From positions 372,001 through 436,000 of the forward strand of contig JADLSH010000050.1 of the NCBI GenBank assembly GCA_016169945.1: DNA of 64,000 nt. Direction: 5' to 3'. Of this stretch, positions 10,851 through 23,325 are shown piece after piece. A program made the translations under genes and the position numbers. The stretch comes from Trachythela sp. YZ-2020 (Eukaryota; Cnidaria; Anthozoa; Malacalcyonacea; Clavulariidae). Below the pieces are notes generated by a model. It was not told the origin of the DNA. It saw nothing but the letters and a program-made list of their open reading frames with translations, and searched no databases. The stretch's first letter is position 1, and every line of letters begins with the position of its first letter.

Positions 10851-12610
10851 CTTTGGTTACCTCTATATTCTTATCGAAAATATATCTGGGGAATTAATTC
10901 GAAAATATTTTAATTGTGGGATAAAGGTTATAAATAAAATGTACTATTTTCACCCAAAAACCGGAAATGACAAACCAAATTTTATATTTAAAATTCATTA
11001 TTTCATTCAGAGAGCGAGACTGGGGGCTCTATGCTGGGGTATTCAATAGCCCTCTTTCAAAGTTGGGGGCGACGTTATTAGTTTACTTCGAGTACTTCGG
11101 TTTCGCTCTCATGCAATTAAAACTACAATTTAATTTCTACACAGCATATGCAATGCTTAGTAAGTTCTACTTATAGTTAGACAATTTCAACCGAGATTTC
11201 AACTTGTTGAGTACTGAGTAGCGACTACTGTATCTCTTTTTCGTTGTCTGCTAATGTTCTTAGTTCAATTCCGTAGCACCCCTCGTGTAACTACATAATT
11301 TTTACATGAATCCATAGATTATAACTTACTTAGTTAGAATCCACTTCCCCCCAAGCAAAATAGTTGCACAAATTGAAGTACAACCTCTCCAAAGTTCGGG
11401 CTTTCTCGTGTTTCGAAATCCACGAACGGCCATTGTTGTGTTGCAACTACGCATGCGCTTGACCACAAAATACTTAATGCGCACGCGCAGATAGGAAAAC
11501 TGATCTCAACGCAGGACTGGACAAGAAACAAATTATGAAATGTGCGAAAGCAGGGCTGAAGTAAAACAAGATGACATCGGAGTGTTTTAAAAATATATGA
11601 TATTTTTATGTTCTGTGCATTTTAATGGAGTTCGCCAAACATTCTGAGCAATGTACCGTGTCAAGCACTCGCCAGGAACACTTCCAAGCCAACATTATGA
11701 TGTTATTTTATACTACAGTAATTGCATGACGTTTTTGCAAGCAAATCTGTTTTTCAGGCTTTAAATATTATCACAATCCTAAACATTATAGAACACGCAT
11801 ACCGTAATTTCTCTATTAATTTCGGGGAGGGGGGGGCTTATTTCTAATATATACAAAGAGTCTGTTTGCACGTTTGATTCTCTTTAATATAAATATGCAA
11901 CATCGGGTACAGTGATGTTACGTACCAAAGTATCAGTAAAATATCATAATTATCTTCAAAATACAATACTTTCACGCTTCACGATTTTATAAATTAATTG
12001 CTTATAGGAGGGGGGTGCTTAATAGATAAATTACGATATACCATAAATAAGTATTACTCGGTGTTCACAATCTTATTTATTTTCTAACTCTCTTCCCATC
12101 AATTTTATTAGTCCAGGTTCCTTGTTTATTTATGCAGTTGCCTTCATCAAGTTGCAATTAGCCGTTGCTTGAGCTCGGAAGACCTGTATTTCGATGCATC
12201 CACATTCTCAGTTTCCTTAGCAATGACAACAAATTTCTCAAGTAAGTCCATCATGTACTTTATTGATTTTCCCTTGATGATTTCAGTTTCGATGACTTCT
12301 TTACAGAATAAGTTGCAAGATATTTCATACACTGGTGCACATGTTGTGGTCGTCTTTGCCTCCCTTGCAAGGAATATGGTATAGTTGCTACAGCAAACTT
12401 TGTGGTAGCGGACCTCCAATGCAACACAGTCTTTATCTCTAATCTGCACAAGTATCCGCTCATCATTTTCCTCTCAGCAGCTGTACATAATAAGCCAGCA
12501 TCAATTGTACTTGCCAACACTAGTGGTGTTCCTCTTCTCTTTTGTGTTTTCTACACAAAACATACAAGTTTAGAATGCCTGTTTAAAAATGGCATTTACC
12601 AACAAAGGAC

Positions 12611-13016
12611 CTGTTTATATGGAACCCGGGCTGGCTCGCTGACCGGACCAGCCCGCTCAGCGAGATCTGATTTTGTAGTAAAAACTACTGTGTGTTTATA
12701 TGGACAAGCGGGCTGGTCAGGTTCCAGAGAGCTCGCTTGAAAAAGGTGAGATCTCGCTTAGCAGGATGAAAATTTCCCCATAGAAACATTCACTAACCGG
12801 GTCATCCCGGTTGCCGGGATGAAAGTTGAAAGACGGACGCCACCACCAATTTGTCTGCGCGCTATTTTTAAGAACTGTCAAAACAATGTCAAAGGTCAAA
12901 ACAACAAAATCATCCCGCCTGCCGGGATGAAATTTTTTCATATAAACACAAGACAAATTCATCCCGCTTACCGGGCTGGCCCGGTCAGCGAGCCAGCCCA
13001 GGTTTCATATAAACAG
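12611..13016. mobile_element. MITE with 45-bp GC-rich TIRs
   Basis: Left TIR 12611-12655 starts CTGTTTATATGGAACCCGGG. Right TIR 12972-13016 ends with its reverse complement. Internally there are several copies of a CCGGGATGAAA-type motif in both orientations. About 406 bp, non-coding, inserted in the pseudogene at 12147-13850. Confidence 0.75.
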
Positions 13017-13064
13017 CCCCTAAAGCAGGATGAATTTGACAAATTAACCAGGTATTAAAATAAA

Positions 13065-13125
13065 GCTACTCTGGTTTGTAAAGTTTATGAACATTGTGTT
13101 CATAAACTTTACAATCCAGAGTAGC
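13065..13125. repeat. 29-bp inverted repeat with 3-bp loop
   Basis: Arms 13065-13093 (GCTACTCTGGTTTGTAAAGT...) and 13097-13125 are reverse complements with a single mismatch, forming a tight hairpin beside the MITE at 12611-13016. Confidence 0.8.
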
Positions 13126-14081
13126 ATATATTATGCCTGTTTAAATAGACTTATTATCTGGATAATTGACCCATTAAGATCCAACGCATCCAATAGGTAC
13201 TCTACAATATCATATAGCCATATAGGTATATGCACAAGACAGTATTTACCTGTAAGGCACAATATGACAACTTTTCCACCAAAAGGTGGTCCATAGAATA
13301 TAAAGATACTGTACACAAGAAATTGTACATAATCATACCTTGTCTCTTGAAAACCAAGACGAATCTCTTCCACAAATAATGCAGCATTCTGGTAGTACAT
13401 GCTTGTTTCTTTGAGGCAAGGTCTTACTTGGATCCACTGAATTGCTTGTAATCTTTCTTCTGGGTTCCATGTGGCATGTGTGGTCTACGGTATTAGCGAC
13501 CTTTTCCGTGCTTGTACTAGCTCCGTTTTCCTCTTTTCTCTGTTGTCTACGGATCTTTTCTTCATCGCTAAATTTCTTGTAGCATTTCATGTGGTGGTAC
13601 CATTCTAAATCAAAACTTTCGTTTGTGTTCTCTGCCAAGTATGAATAGTGACGAATTCGTCATCAAACTTACCATACGAATCCTTCGCTATCTCAGCTTG
13701 CAGGCAATTAAGTTTCGCCCATTTACTCCTGCAATCGACAAATTTCTTAAGCCTTTGACGAGTAACTTTAGAAAGTTGCTCGGTACGCCTTCACAATGCA
13801 TAAAACATGAGGATATTCGAATTTCCGACATATCGTCATTAGTAGCCATCTTGAATATGTTTTATTGAGATCAGTGTGTTTTGTGGTCAAGCGCATGCGT
13901 AGTTGCAACACAACAATGGCCGTTCATGGATTTCGAAACACGAGGAAGCCCGAACTTTGGAGATGTTGTACTTCAATTTGTGCAACTATTTCGCTTGGGG
14001 GGAAGTGGATTCTAACTAAGTACGTTCTAATCTATCGATTCATGTAAAAATTATGTAGTTACACGAGGGGTGCTACGGAAT

Positions 14082-14879
14082 CTGTTTTCTAAGCATATTT
14101 TCGACCCTCATCCTACGGCCTATAAATAAACTAGCCATTTTATGACAATTCTCGACTTTTCTCGTGAAAAAGCCGTCTTTATTGCGAAATCCCGGTTTTG
14201 TCGGCGCACGCTCGGGCAACTTCGGAAGCTAAATCTCCGCGGCTTTGCATCCTAGCGTATTGAAAGTACCGACAATCGATTCCGCGTGATGTAATTGCCT
14301 AGATGGCGGATTTTCATTGGTTTATAGCAATCAACACTGACCTTATATGGCATTTCGTAATTAATTTACGCGTGCGGGAATCAAATTTCAACGATCTCGG
14401 CATTTTGTATGCGACTTTCAAAAAATAAAAAAAAATACTTCTACTTCTTCAAATGCAATGAAACTTTCCAATAATATTCCTTTTTACATGGGCTACAATT
14501 TCAGTCTAACATTGCTAACATTTGCTCGAAAATTCTAAATCCTGTTCTGGCAATTCAGGTTTATTTCAACAATTGTAAAATGTTTAGATAATTTATGAAC
14601 ATGTATGCAAATTAATTTGGATATGTAATATGAACCGGGACAAACTAAATATAATTTTAAAGAGGAAGTCATAAGCTATCGAATGACGCGTGTCCTGTTG
14701 CCAGAGAATAAACACGTCTGGAGATATTTACATTTGAAACAACCGATCGTAATTACGGCGCAAGGCGAAAAACGATAAAGAGAGCATAATTGTACCAAGC
14801 AGTTAACTTAAATATTCATATTAAATATTTATATAGAGTTGTATAAACTATCACTGTCGTACGTATATAATGTCACCAG
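14082..14879. other. Non-coding spacer inside the TTAA element
   Basis: Lies between the nested element and the 3' end of the minus-strand pseudogene. No frame or repeat recognised. Confidence 0.4.
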
Positions 14880-17800
14880 TTATTCATCGATTCTTGAGCA
14901 ACATTGACATTCACTAATCATTTCTCCAACTTTCAGAATAAGGTCAGATTTGCGATCTCTTGACTTGAATGATGGTATCTCGAAATGCCCACATATAGCT
15001 TTTAACATGCTAGCATTAAATAGGTGAAGTTTATCATTTTTGTGACACTGACACAAATCATAAATGTCATAGATGATAGGATGCTGAATTCCTATTTGAT
15101 CAACAATGTCGTTTATTTGGCAAACTTTCTCCTCGATTTCTACTTCTGAATCATCTACGTCTTCCGTTGGGTCAACATCCCTTTCATCCTCCGCCCCCAG
15201 AAGCAAGACGAGAAAAAAACCCTTTTGATTTGGTTTGATGTTAGCCATTCCTCGCGAGTAAATCGTCTCTTGTTGTTTTCATTTCTACACTTACGCATAT
15301 CAGCTTCCACATCACTCGAGTTAAACTTGCAGCCAGTTTGCTCACCAATATCAAACTTTGCTGTCAAATAATTGCGGATATTCGTGCTGAACTTGGAAGA
15401 TGTACTGGACTTGCTTACAGCCCAGCCCATTTTGTTCTCTGGCGCCGTGGGGTGGCTGGTCAAGGTTACAAATACCTCACTTGCATCTGATTGTTTTCCT
15501 TTATGGATGATATCAATAGTTTGAAATTTATCGGCCCATTTCTTTCTCAAGCTGTCGTACAATGTCTCGTTTTCAAGAGTATTGGTGTGGTTTCCCGCAC
15601 TGAGATGAATTTCCAGATTTTCAAAACATTTGAAGACTTTTTCGCATCCTGGAACGGTACACTCAATCACATTTGATTCGTCGTCCTCTGCCATTAGTTT
15701 CTCTTCTTTCATAGTTCTCACATTAAATTAAAAAATCCATCATCTTCCTGAATGTCTGTCTGTTCTTGTTTTTTAACGACAACATCTGAGAAAGGAATGA
15801 ATTTCCCTTTCCCGATACCATATGCTTTCCTGACTCTAAGACCCTGTTCTTCTATCTCAAAGTTGTGAAAACTGTTGAAGTTTTTCATAGGTTTTACCTG
15901 AGCTGACACTTTTGACTCGTCTATATTTTGTTTACCGAAGCAGTTACTCCACTGACGGGACGCTCTAGTAGTGCTTTTTTGTGCATGTCTAGTAGTGCAT
16001 GTCTTTTGCACTCAAAATATCGTGGGCTTCGTCGCAATATCTCCTAATCGCTAGTTTCATTGGGCATAATGTGCGGTCACAGATGTCTTTGCCATTTCCA
16101 TTTGAAGATGTTTTCTTTTGCACGCTTCAAATCATAAAGCAAGTCGTCTCTTTGTTCACAGGAGAAAAATTTACTAGAATTCTTTTGAATTGCTTCTTCG
16201 ATATCATTGATGACCTGTTTCAAATCCGCGCATCTCTCACAGAAAAGCAAATGCTCGTGATCGCACGACTTTTGGAGCAATTTATCTGTTGGATCACTTG
16301 GTGCAAAATGCCTGCAATGATCAGGACATGGACTTTCCTCTTTACAGTGAACCAAGTAATCAGATTTTAAATATACTTTGGCGGAATTCAATTTCTGTAC
16401 AGTTATTTCAGCCCATTCTTTCCTCACGCCTAGTTTTTCCATTTCGGAGACGATTTGTTTCAGCTTCTCGATACCTGAAGAACCGTCCGCAGCGATATTG
16501 TCTACACCGTGCAAGGATTTCCTCTCACTCGCTTCTCTGATTTTCAAGATCTGGAAAAGTGTGGCACGACTGAGTGGCTCGAACTTCTGATCTTCGCAAT
16601 ATTGCATGTATTGAGAGATCAGTGTTGATCTTGTAGCATTACGTATTACATTTGGCATTGTTAGATTTGACCCCGAATCTAATTTGAGCTTTCTTGTTCC
16701 AAACGCCACGTCTTGGTAGAAATAAGGCCGATTTGTAAAATTTATAAAATGATCTAGCTTAGTTCTATCTATTCGAATCCTTATTTCTCCGTATGGCTCG
16801 TGTAGTTTCATCAGGGTTTCTGTTGGATACCTGTTCGCATAAATACTTAGAATTTGAAGCTTTGCATTTCTGATGACGGCAAGTTGGTATGCAGACATAG
16901 GTGCGAAGAGTATGCTGTCGCACTGAATAATTATTCCCCAGCATTTGGCGCAATAGCGTCATAGACATTCATGCAAGCTTTTCTTTTTAGTAGTTGGCGT
17001 GTCGTTCCAGGTACTGGTTAGTTGAGGTGTCAAAGTAGGTGGTTCATCGGATGTAAGAGATGCTATACGAGTTATTGCTTCGTTGTAAATTTCTCCAAGA
17101 TTCGTTGCTCATTTTCACTGGTAGAAGACGAATTTGGGGACGTCATCCAACAGCCGGGCGTCCATAGCGGAGTCTCTTTTCTATTCTTGGCGACGGGTGT
17201 CTCGTCTGCGGCAGGGGTTCCGATTTCAACACTTGAAGTTTTGAGTGATACTTTCGCTAATCTACAGGTGCAAGGAAAGAACAAATTGAAATCAATTTAA
17301 AATTTCAAAAAATTAGAAAGGATACTTGTTTTCTACTGCCTTTTTTACTGTCTGAAAATCTAGTACATTTTAGAATGATGCGTGAAGATCTGAAGTTTTT
17401 AACGGAATAGGATAAAGGTATAATCGTGAGAAATGGAACCCTGATTGTTCCTTTCCGATTGTAATCATGACCCCCGTTAGCTTGTTTGCGCCAGATTACG
17501 ATAGGATAGGATAACTTTACTTAAACAGGTTAGCTTCATCAGCTATATTGCTGGTATTCCTGAGAACGAAATACGGGACGAAATGTGCTCGACTTACTCG
17601 AACCCACTCGAACCTGTCTGACTCTACTTGCAAGTGGAAATTGTGGGTTTGCAATGCCTGATGGGTACGTTCATTCATATCCTGCACCTCAAAAATTTCT
17701 AGTGGAATTGTCCTAATAGGTATAATTTGGCATGCTCAAACTTTCCAGGTGCACCTGCTCAGTGGCCCGATTGCGTGAATACCATACTTCCAAGGTGCAA

Positions 17801-18490
17801 TGAGCATTGTATAATGTGCATTATATGAGCGTGTGATGAGTACTGTAAGTACATTTACTTGATCTACTTTTATTATAACAAACACCTTGACTTTCTAGTT
17901 GAACATACCTTTCGGTAACATTTTCCTCGGCTTGCTCACTGTCAGTTCCCACACGGACAGGCCTAATCCATTTGCTCTGGGTCGTCTTTTTTTTCATATG
18001 CGCTTTTCGACAGTCAGTACAAATTGCTAAAAATTAAAACAGTTGTCTTTTGTTATATCTTTATTATTTTTTCCCAATTGTTGATGTACATGTAACTTAC
18101 GTGATCCTATGTGGACGGTTTTGTCGTACAAGGTTTGGATTTCTTTTGCCGTTTGTAAATTTATCACACGGTTTCCTTTAATGTTTCGCGGACGACCTGG
18201 ATGGACAGGATATTGACAAGATCTATAACCGGACGCCAGAATCTTTCAAGGTTATGACGGTGTTTCGGGCAGATTTTCATACATTGCAGTTGCTCCTCGG
18301 GGAGGTCAAATAAGCCTGCTCGAGCTAATATGAGCTGATATTCAGTGAGGCATTCTCGTGATAGATGGCAACCGGCAAGATGGCCACTTACGTCGTCATT
18401 GCAACCACTAAGCGACACATAGGTTGATGTACCACGATCACTTCCACATTCGCCGATATTACGATCATGCAGAAAGCATTTTTCTTCCAT
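14880..18490 (-). pseudogene. Broken multi-exon transposase-like gene of the TTAA element
   Basis: Minus-strand exons 18101-18490, 17909-18026 and 17261 to 14880, with GTAAGT and GTATGT donors and AG acceptors in matching phase. Exon 1 holds a Cys/His-rich region (AGCHLSREC). Exon 2 starts with a CTDCRKAH motif. The long exon encodes IYANRYPTETLMKLHEPYG, a Cys/His block (PCPDHCRHF, CERC), and then breaks at about 16085. There KWKW runs straight into GKDICDRTLCPMK in another frame, so a large middle part is deleted. Downstream lie YGIGKGKFIPFSD (15718-16011), a C2H2 finger (15560-15721) and NYLTAKFDIGEQTG. At least five frame changes are visible (about 18225, 17090, 16960, 15720, 15230). The family is probably the element's transposase but lacks a recognised name. 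Confidence 0.55.
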
Positions 18491-19097
18491 AATTCTCTCA
18501 ATTTTTTAGAACTCAATTTTGCAGAACGCGTGAGATTGAGAAACATCGCCTGAAAACGCCCTTTTGGAAAAGAGAGCTAGTCTAGACAAGCGGCGATTCA
18601 GCGTGGGAAAAAGTTACAGTAATACCGAGTTATATATAGCTTGCTAATTAATTGCTATATTACTTAGATGTCGCAAAAGCAGCAAGGTAAATCAAATTTA
18701 TGTTAGCAAAGAATCAATTTATAAACACTCAATTGAAACTCTTTGAAAGTGTTTCCTAATGCCATGACAAGTTTTATTTACTCTTCTGTATAGGAACTTG
18801 CTAATTTTTATATTACTTTATTAGTAATATTGACTTACTACACTGGTCTATATAGGTTAGTACAGAATGCCATATATAGTAACTTTATAACAAGTGCGCT
18901 AGTCATATCATAGGAAATATTGGTGAAAGTAAAAAGTTGTGTTCTTCTGTAGGCTATAGCCATGAGTCAGCCAAAAAAACTGAGCGTTTGAATGCGGTTG
19001 GTCAGCGATATATTGTAAACGTTATTATGGCTGTCAAAAAACAAAAACTTGACACAGAAATCTTGTAATAGAAAACTTGCATCACATCAATTGCATA
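18491..19097. other. Upstream spacer of the TTAA-element gene
   Basis: Presumably the promoter side of the minus-strand gene. No motif stands out. Confidence 0.3.
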
Positions 19098-19387
19098 CCC
19101 GTGACGAAATGTTTATAGTTTGTTTACAATCGCATTTAAATTTCCCGCACACGAGTGGCAAAGTCAAAGATTATTGAGTTCGATTATTGTTGTCTATCAA
19201 GACATTCACGCCGTTAGCAGGTCAGTCGCTCCAATATAAGCAGCCTATAAAATGTTTATAGTAGTTTATAGTATGTAATGAGTAAGATTCCATGGTGTGC
19301 TTACTAAGTCTAACAAATGACAAAAATATGGGACATGGTTGATTTCCAATTTGAGAATCACCGGTCGGTTCTTACATAGACAGCCTC
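19098..19387. repeat. Right terminal inverted repeat of the TTAA element
   Basis: Reverse complement of the outer and inner parts of the left arm, ending CCGGTCGGTTCTTACATAGA followed by CAGCCTC and TTAA at 19388-19391. This is the shorter, presumably ancestral, version of the arm. Confidence 0.65.
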
Positions 19388-19391
19388 TTAA

Positions 19392-20452
19392 TACTAAATA
19401 GTTGCCCTCAATTTTTGTCATTCCTGAAATAAATTATTATAATTCCTTTGACTTCATGTTTTATCTAAATTGTATGGACATAATATCCTTAAATACTTAC
19501 ATTGATTTGTAGATATTCGGCATATCCCTCCATGTTTACAAATTCTGACGATTCCGCCATATTGGAAAACATTTTGTGCTAGTCCTCTAGCGGTCATTTC
19601 ATTCGGGGACGTCACGGAAATATAGAACGCGCGTATAGAGGACTAGAGACTAGTCTGGATGAAGTATGATGCACTTTAAGCCTGGGGCTAGCGCGCTGGT
19701 TGCGAGTTTTTATCAAAACAAAATATTGATAAGAAATACAAGGAGGCTGATTAAATCCATCTTGTTATTTATGAATTTTACGCCAGTTTTCAAAATTACG
19801 CGCCTGCCCGAAAATTATCTGAGCTCAAATGTCAGTTTTATGTCACACGAGCAGCTAAATATAGAAAACGTAAACAATCCCAACAGGAATCTGTCTCGTG
19901 AATGACTTTTAATTTTTAAAGTTTGAAAAAAGAACAATATAACTGTGTATCAAACCCGCTTGCGCTAGACTATAGCGGTTATATTATGATTTTGCTGTGC
20001 TTAAATTTTGCAATAAATATCACTAAAATATCTTGTAAATGTTTCTAAACTTTTTGTAAGCAAATACATCAATAATGAACCACAGATTTCAAAGTTGTAA
20101 ACACTTTGAACTTCGTGACTGTGTGACTTAAAACTGACATGTCAACTTCAGCTATTTTCGGCTTGGTCGCGTAATTTTGAAAACGTGTGTAACGTTCATA
20201 TAACATGGGCACATGGTTTTAAGGCATTCTTTCTGGACGGCACCGTCGAATATCATCCTCCAGAGGATGATGACTTTGAGCGCTCGTATCTTTGGCGCCC
20301 AGACCCAAAACGGACGAAAATACAAATAATCGATTCAGCAAAAAAACTGCATGTTCTTGGCTAATGCCAAACAAATCGCTAAACACATTGTTTTACTGAT
20401 CTCGGTCCGTGATTTTTAACCTTAGTAATCTCATATTTATTATATCGGTAAA
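19392..20452. other. Non-coding stretch, no gene seen
   Basis: Contains a short inverted motif around 19592-19650 (CTAGTCCTCTA / TAGAGGACTAG) and a small hairpin (TCATCCTCCAGAGGATGA) near 20252-20269. The open frame at 19666-19905 resembles nothing known. Confidence 0.4.
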
Positions 20453-21660
20453 CTAATTGCTGCGGAGCGAGCGAGCCTGAAGCGAGCGAGCGTAGCAGCA
20501 GCCTAATATGTGCAGAGAGGGGGTTTTGAAGTAAATTTTATTTAGCCATGGAATTGTGGTCGTGCGCGCTTGCTATGCGCAGAACACAAATTTTAAACTC
20601 GCTCAATCTTCGAATTTTTATCGAATTTCTATGAATTTTGACCATTCAAGGTAGGATATTTTGTCTTTTGTTTATATGTTACGTTTACATTTGTTTACTC
20701 CTTTTTGGAAAGTTGGCAATCTCAATTTATATATCTATGAAACGCTGAAAGCACACAATCGATCGCAGCTAGATTCAATGTCTGTTTAGTCTGTTTAAAT
20801 ATAAACTATATATTCTGCTAATGTGCTATCGACTTTGCTTGAGCTGTTAGAGAAAGCATGGAAGTCTTACATAGAGATATCTTTAAAAGGTTTTTCTATC
20901 CATTCGCGTTTGCTTTCTCTTGCTGATTTCCATGCATGTTTTGCATCAAGTGATGTTTCGTGTATGCCGCTTGTCGCTTGACGATTGTGACTCCGTGTGA
21001 ACTTGACACAAAGTCACAGATATGCAATTGATCGTCTAAATTGCCTGACTAAATCATTTGACCTATTAAATAGGCTACTGTAGGTATTTAAATATGTTTT
21101 TATTCCTATTTTACAATGGACTTACTATTTCTGTCTAGTCGCGTTCGCATATTATTGTCAGAAGAGACAGGGTCTCAGTTCTGTTCTGCGCGCACTAAGA
21201 TAAATATTCGAATGGCAATGAGTTGAAATGAGTTGTGCTTTACATGTAGGTGACTCGCATATCCAGCAAAGTAAGAACAAAATGATGGAACAACGCTTTC
21301 GTTTATAGCTTTCCAAATGCAAAATTATTTTGCGCACATGTATATATTTTTAACGCTTTTATACACTACAAAAATATGCAAATTTCCTTGCGTGCCAGTG
21401 TCAAATTACTCATCGCAGTAAACATGGGTTTCATGTGGGAATTCCATGTGGAAGAACAATACATGGAAAATATTGATATTTTGAAATAGATGTTACAAAA
21501 TGTGATGTCTTTCATGTTTCGTGATATATTTAGCTTGTCTCATCCTGCAAACTATGCTAGGGTATGCATCTACTGACAGCGCGCAAGCCACTGGGTCAAT
21601 GCCAATAATTACCGTGTACTGAATATAATCTGTGTTGCATATTTGTTTGCATGTTTGTTT

Positions 21661-22529
21661 CACTGATCTGAGTGTACAATGAAAGTGCACAATTAATACA
21701 TAACTATAATGTTGGTAGAGAACATTAATGTTGATACAGAACAGCTAATGCTACAGTGCTGGTGTCTCTCTCTTTGACAAGATAATATTGTCTGGTGTTT
21801 GTTAATACACCAGATAATATTGTCTGGTGTTTGTAGGGTTTATTAATAGATTAATCCATGAAATTTCTTCTAGTCTTTGACTTTGATATCACAGAAAGTG
21901 AGAAAGATCTAAGAATAAAACAAGCTTTCAATAGCCATGCACATCATTAATTCTCATAGTTTTCGGTTACTTATACACTTTTCGCTACACAACATTATAC
22001 CAACATGACAAACAAAACATACCAAAATGACATGAAATAAATTTCGTAAGATAAAAACTGTATCTTCTATATTTTATATACTAGTAAGCTCCCGTTTGTT
22101 TTAATAAACAGCGAATGTCAACAGGCGATTGATTCCTTACCGTTTGCTTAAAATGTTCTGTAGTAGATCGTATCACGATGTCGTATTTACAAGGCAAAGT
22201 TCCAGAATTTTAAGTCACAGTTGCCATAATGGACACAGAATATGCCACTCTTGAAACGAATTTTACTGCGATGTATAAGCGTACTCTTGAAATTTCTTGC
22301 TGCAAATTTCTTGTCACATTGTATTCTTTCAAAATTAGTGTGAACAAGCTTGTATAGCCTTTGTGAATTGCTAGCAATTGCGAGATATCGGCTTCGAAAA
22401 TATATTTCCCCATAGAACACCATATTCATTCACGCTGCTTTGGGGCTCCGGAAGTAAATTTGCACGTCGAAAACTGGCTTCACTTTTGATAGGTAAGGTT
22501 GCTCTATCCAGTGTACTCTCAGATCAGTG
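21661..22529. mobile_element. Non-autonomous hAT-like element with 8-bp target duplication
   Basis: Ends CACTGATCTGAG... and its reverse complement ...CTCAGATCAGTG are flanked on both sides by the exact 8-bp duplication GTTTGTTT (21653-21660 and 22530-22537). An 8-bp duplication and CA..TG-type ends fit hAT transposons. At 869 bp with no transposase it is a deletion derivative or MITE. It contains a short tandem duplication (AATATTGTCTGGTGTTTG twice, about 21783-21833). Confidence 0.8.
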
Positions 22530-22837
22530 GTTTGTTTCAAGAAGCTAAATAATAATAACAGTCCCGCAGCATTCCCTACCTTGCAGGTACCCTAGTTATA
22601 TATTCAGTACCTTTGGTCGATTATAACTTCTGTTTTAATACACCGTTTTATAGAGCTTTAAAACCGGTACGTACTGACCAACTTTCGAAGAAAAACAATA
22701 AAAATTGACAACGTTAGGGCGAAATTTGAAATCTTAGCGTGCGGCCAAACTGGACTTTCACACAAAAACAACCGGAAGAGGCCCAAAGACTGTTGCTATG
22801 GTTTTTGTATCTGCGAATGCAGATATATTGCCATCGT

Positions 22838-23056
22838 GCTGTTAGCTGTTTGCTGTTTTCTGTTAGCTGTTAGCTGTTAGCTGTTAGCTGTTAGCTGTTA
22901 GCTGTTAGCTGTTAGCTGTTAGCTGTTAGCTGTTAGCTGTTAGCTGTTAGCTGTTAGCTGTTAGCTGTTAGCTGTTAGCTGTTAGCTGTTAGCTGTTAGC
23001 TGTTAGCTGTTAGCTGTTAGCTGTTAGCTGTTACCTGTTAGCTGTTAGCTGTTAGC
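22838..23056. repeat. Heptanucleotide satellite (TTAGCTG)n
   Basis: About 30 near-perfect copies of TTAGCTG in the central region of the foldback-like element, with one ACCTG variant near the right end. The unit differs from animal telomere repeats (TTAGGG). Confidence 0.95.
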
Positions 23057-23189
23057 TTATAGCCATTCAGCGACGAGCTTATTTAAATTGATAACCAATC
23101 AGAATAATCAAATATTGCAAGACGTAAGGAGAACTAAGCTCTTCGGTTTTCTTGTAAAAACTTGACCGTTTACAGTGGAGTTTGACCAA

Positions 23190-23325
23190 CAGTCGAGGGT
23201 CGAGGGTAATAGGTCGAGGTCGAGGGTAATAGGTCGAGGGCGAGGGTAATAGGTCGAGGGCGAGGGTGTAATAGGTCGAGGGTATAAAAGGTCGAGGGCG
23301 AGGGTAGAATGTCGAGGGTCGAAAG
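23190..23325. repeat. Minisatellite, about 20-bp GGTCGAGGGCGAGGGTAATA
   Basis: About six imperfect copies of a GGTCGAGG(GCGAGG)GTAATA unit. The proline/arginine-rich frame read from the other strand is a by-product of the repeat. Confidence 0.85.

Larger units (their letters stand above)
12147..13850 (-). pseudogene. Broken transposon-associated gene of a multi-copy cnidarian-type family
   Basis: Minus-strand pieces read in order. About 13640-13850 holds segments such as KVTRQRLKKFVDCRSKW. 13333-13638 holds a Cys-containing piece with HVLPECCIICGRD. 12147-12520 contains RDKDCVALEVRYHKVCCSNY and IIKGKSIKYMMDLLEKFV. Frames change at least three times, for example a one-base loss in AGGAAAATGATG near 12475. 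About 700 bp of inserted elements separates the last two pieces. The C-x2-C, H/C spacing suggests a zinc-binding amino-terminal region. I recognise the style as a family often annotated as uncharacterised in cnidarians, from memory only. The function is unknown. Confidence 0.45.
11268..14081 (-). mobile_element. Nested long-TIR DNA transposon, about 2.8 kb, defective
   Basis: Inverted repeats of about 205 bp (11268-11478 and 13880-14081) begin ATTCCGTAGCACCCCTCGTG and are about 95% identical by eye. No clear target duplication is visible. The interior holds fragments of a minus-strand gene and two further insertions (12611-13016 and 13065-13125). It sits inside the TTAA-flanked element. Confidence 0.65.
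9962..19391 (-). mobile_element. TTAA-flanked long-TIR DNA transposon, about 9.4 kb, defective
   Basis: The left end reads TTAA then GAGGCTGTCTCTGTAAGAAC. The right end is its reverse complement followed by TTAA. The right inverted repeat is about 290 bp (19098-19387). The left arm is the same sequence split by extra DNA (9966-10062 plus about 10660-10850). TTAA target duplications are typical of piggyBac- and Kolobok-type transposons. Inside are a broken multi-exon minus-strand gene (14880-18490) and a second long-TIR element (11268-14081). The coding family is not one I can place in a named superfamily. Confidence 0.6.

Noticed and set aside
22838..23056. Interstitial telomere
   Set aside because: The unit is TTAGCTG, not TTAGGG, and is embedded in a mobile-element core.
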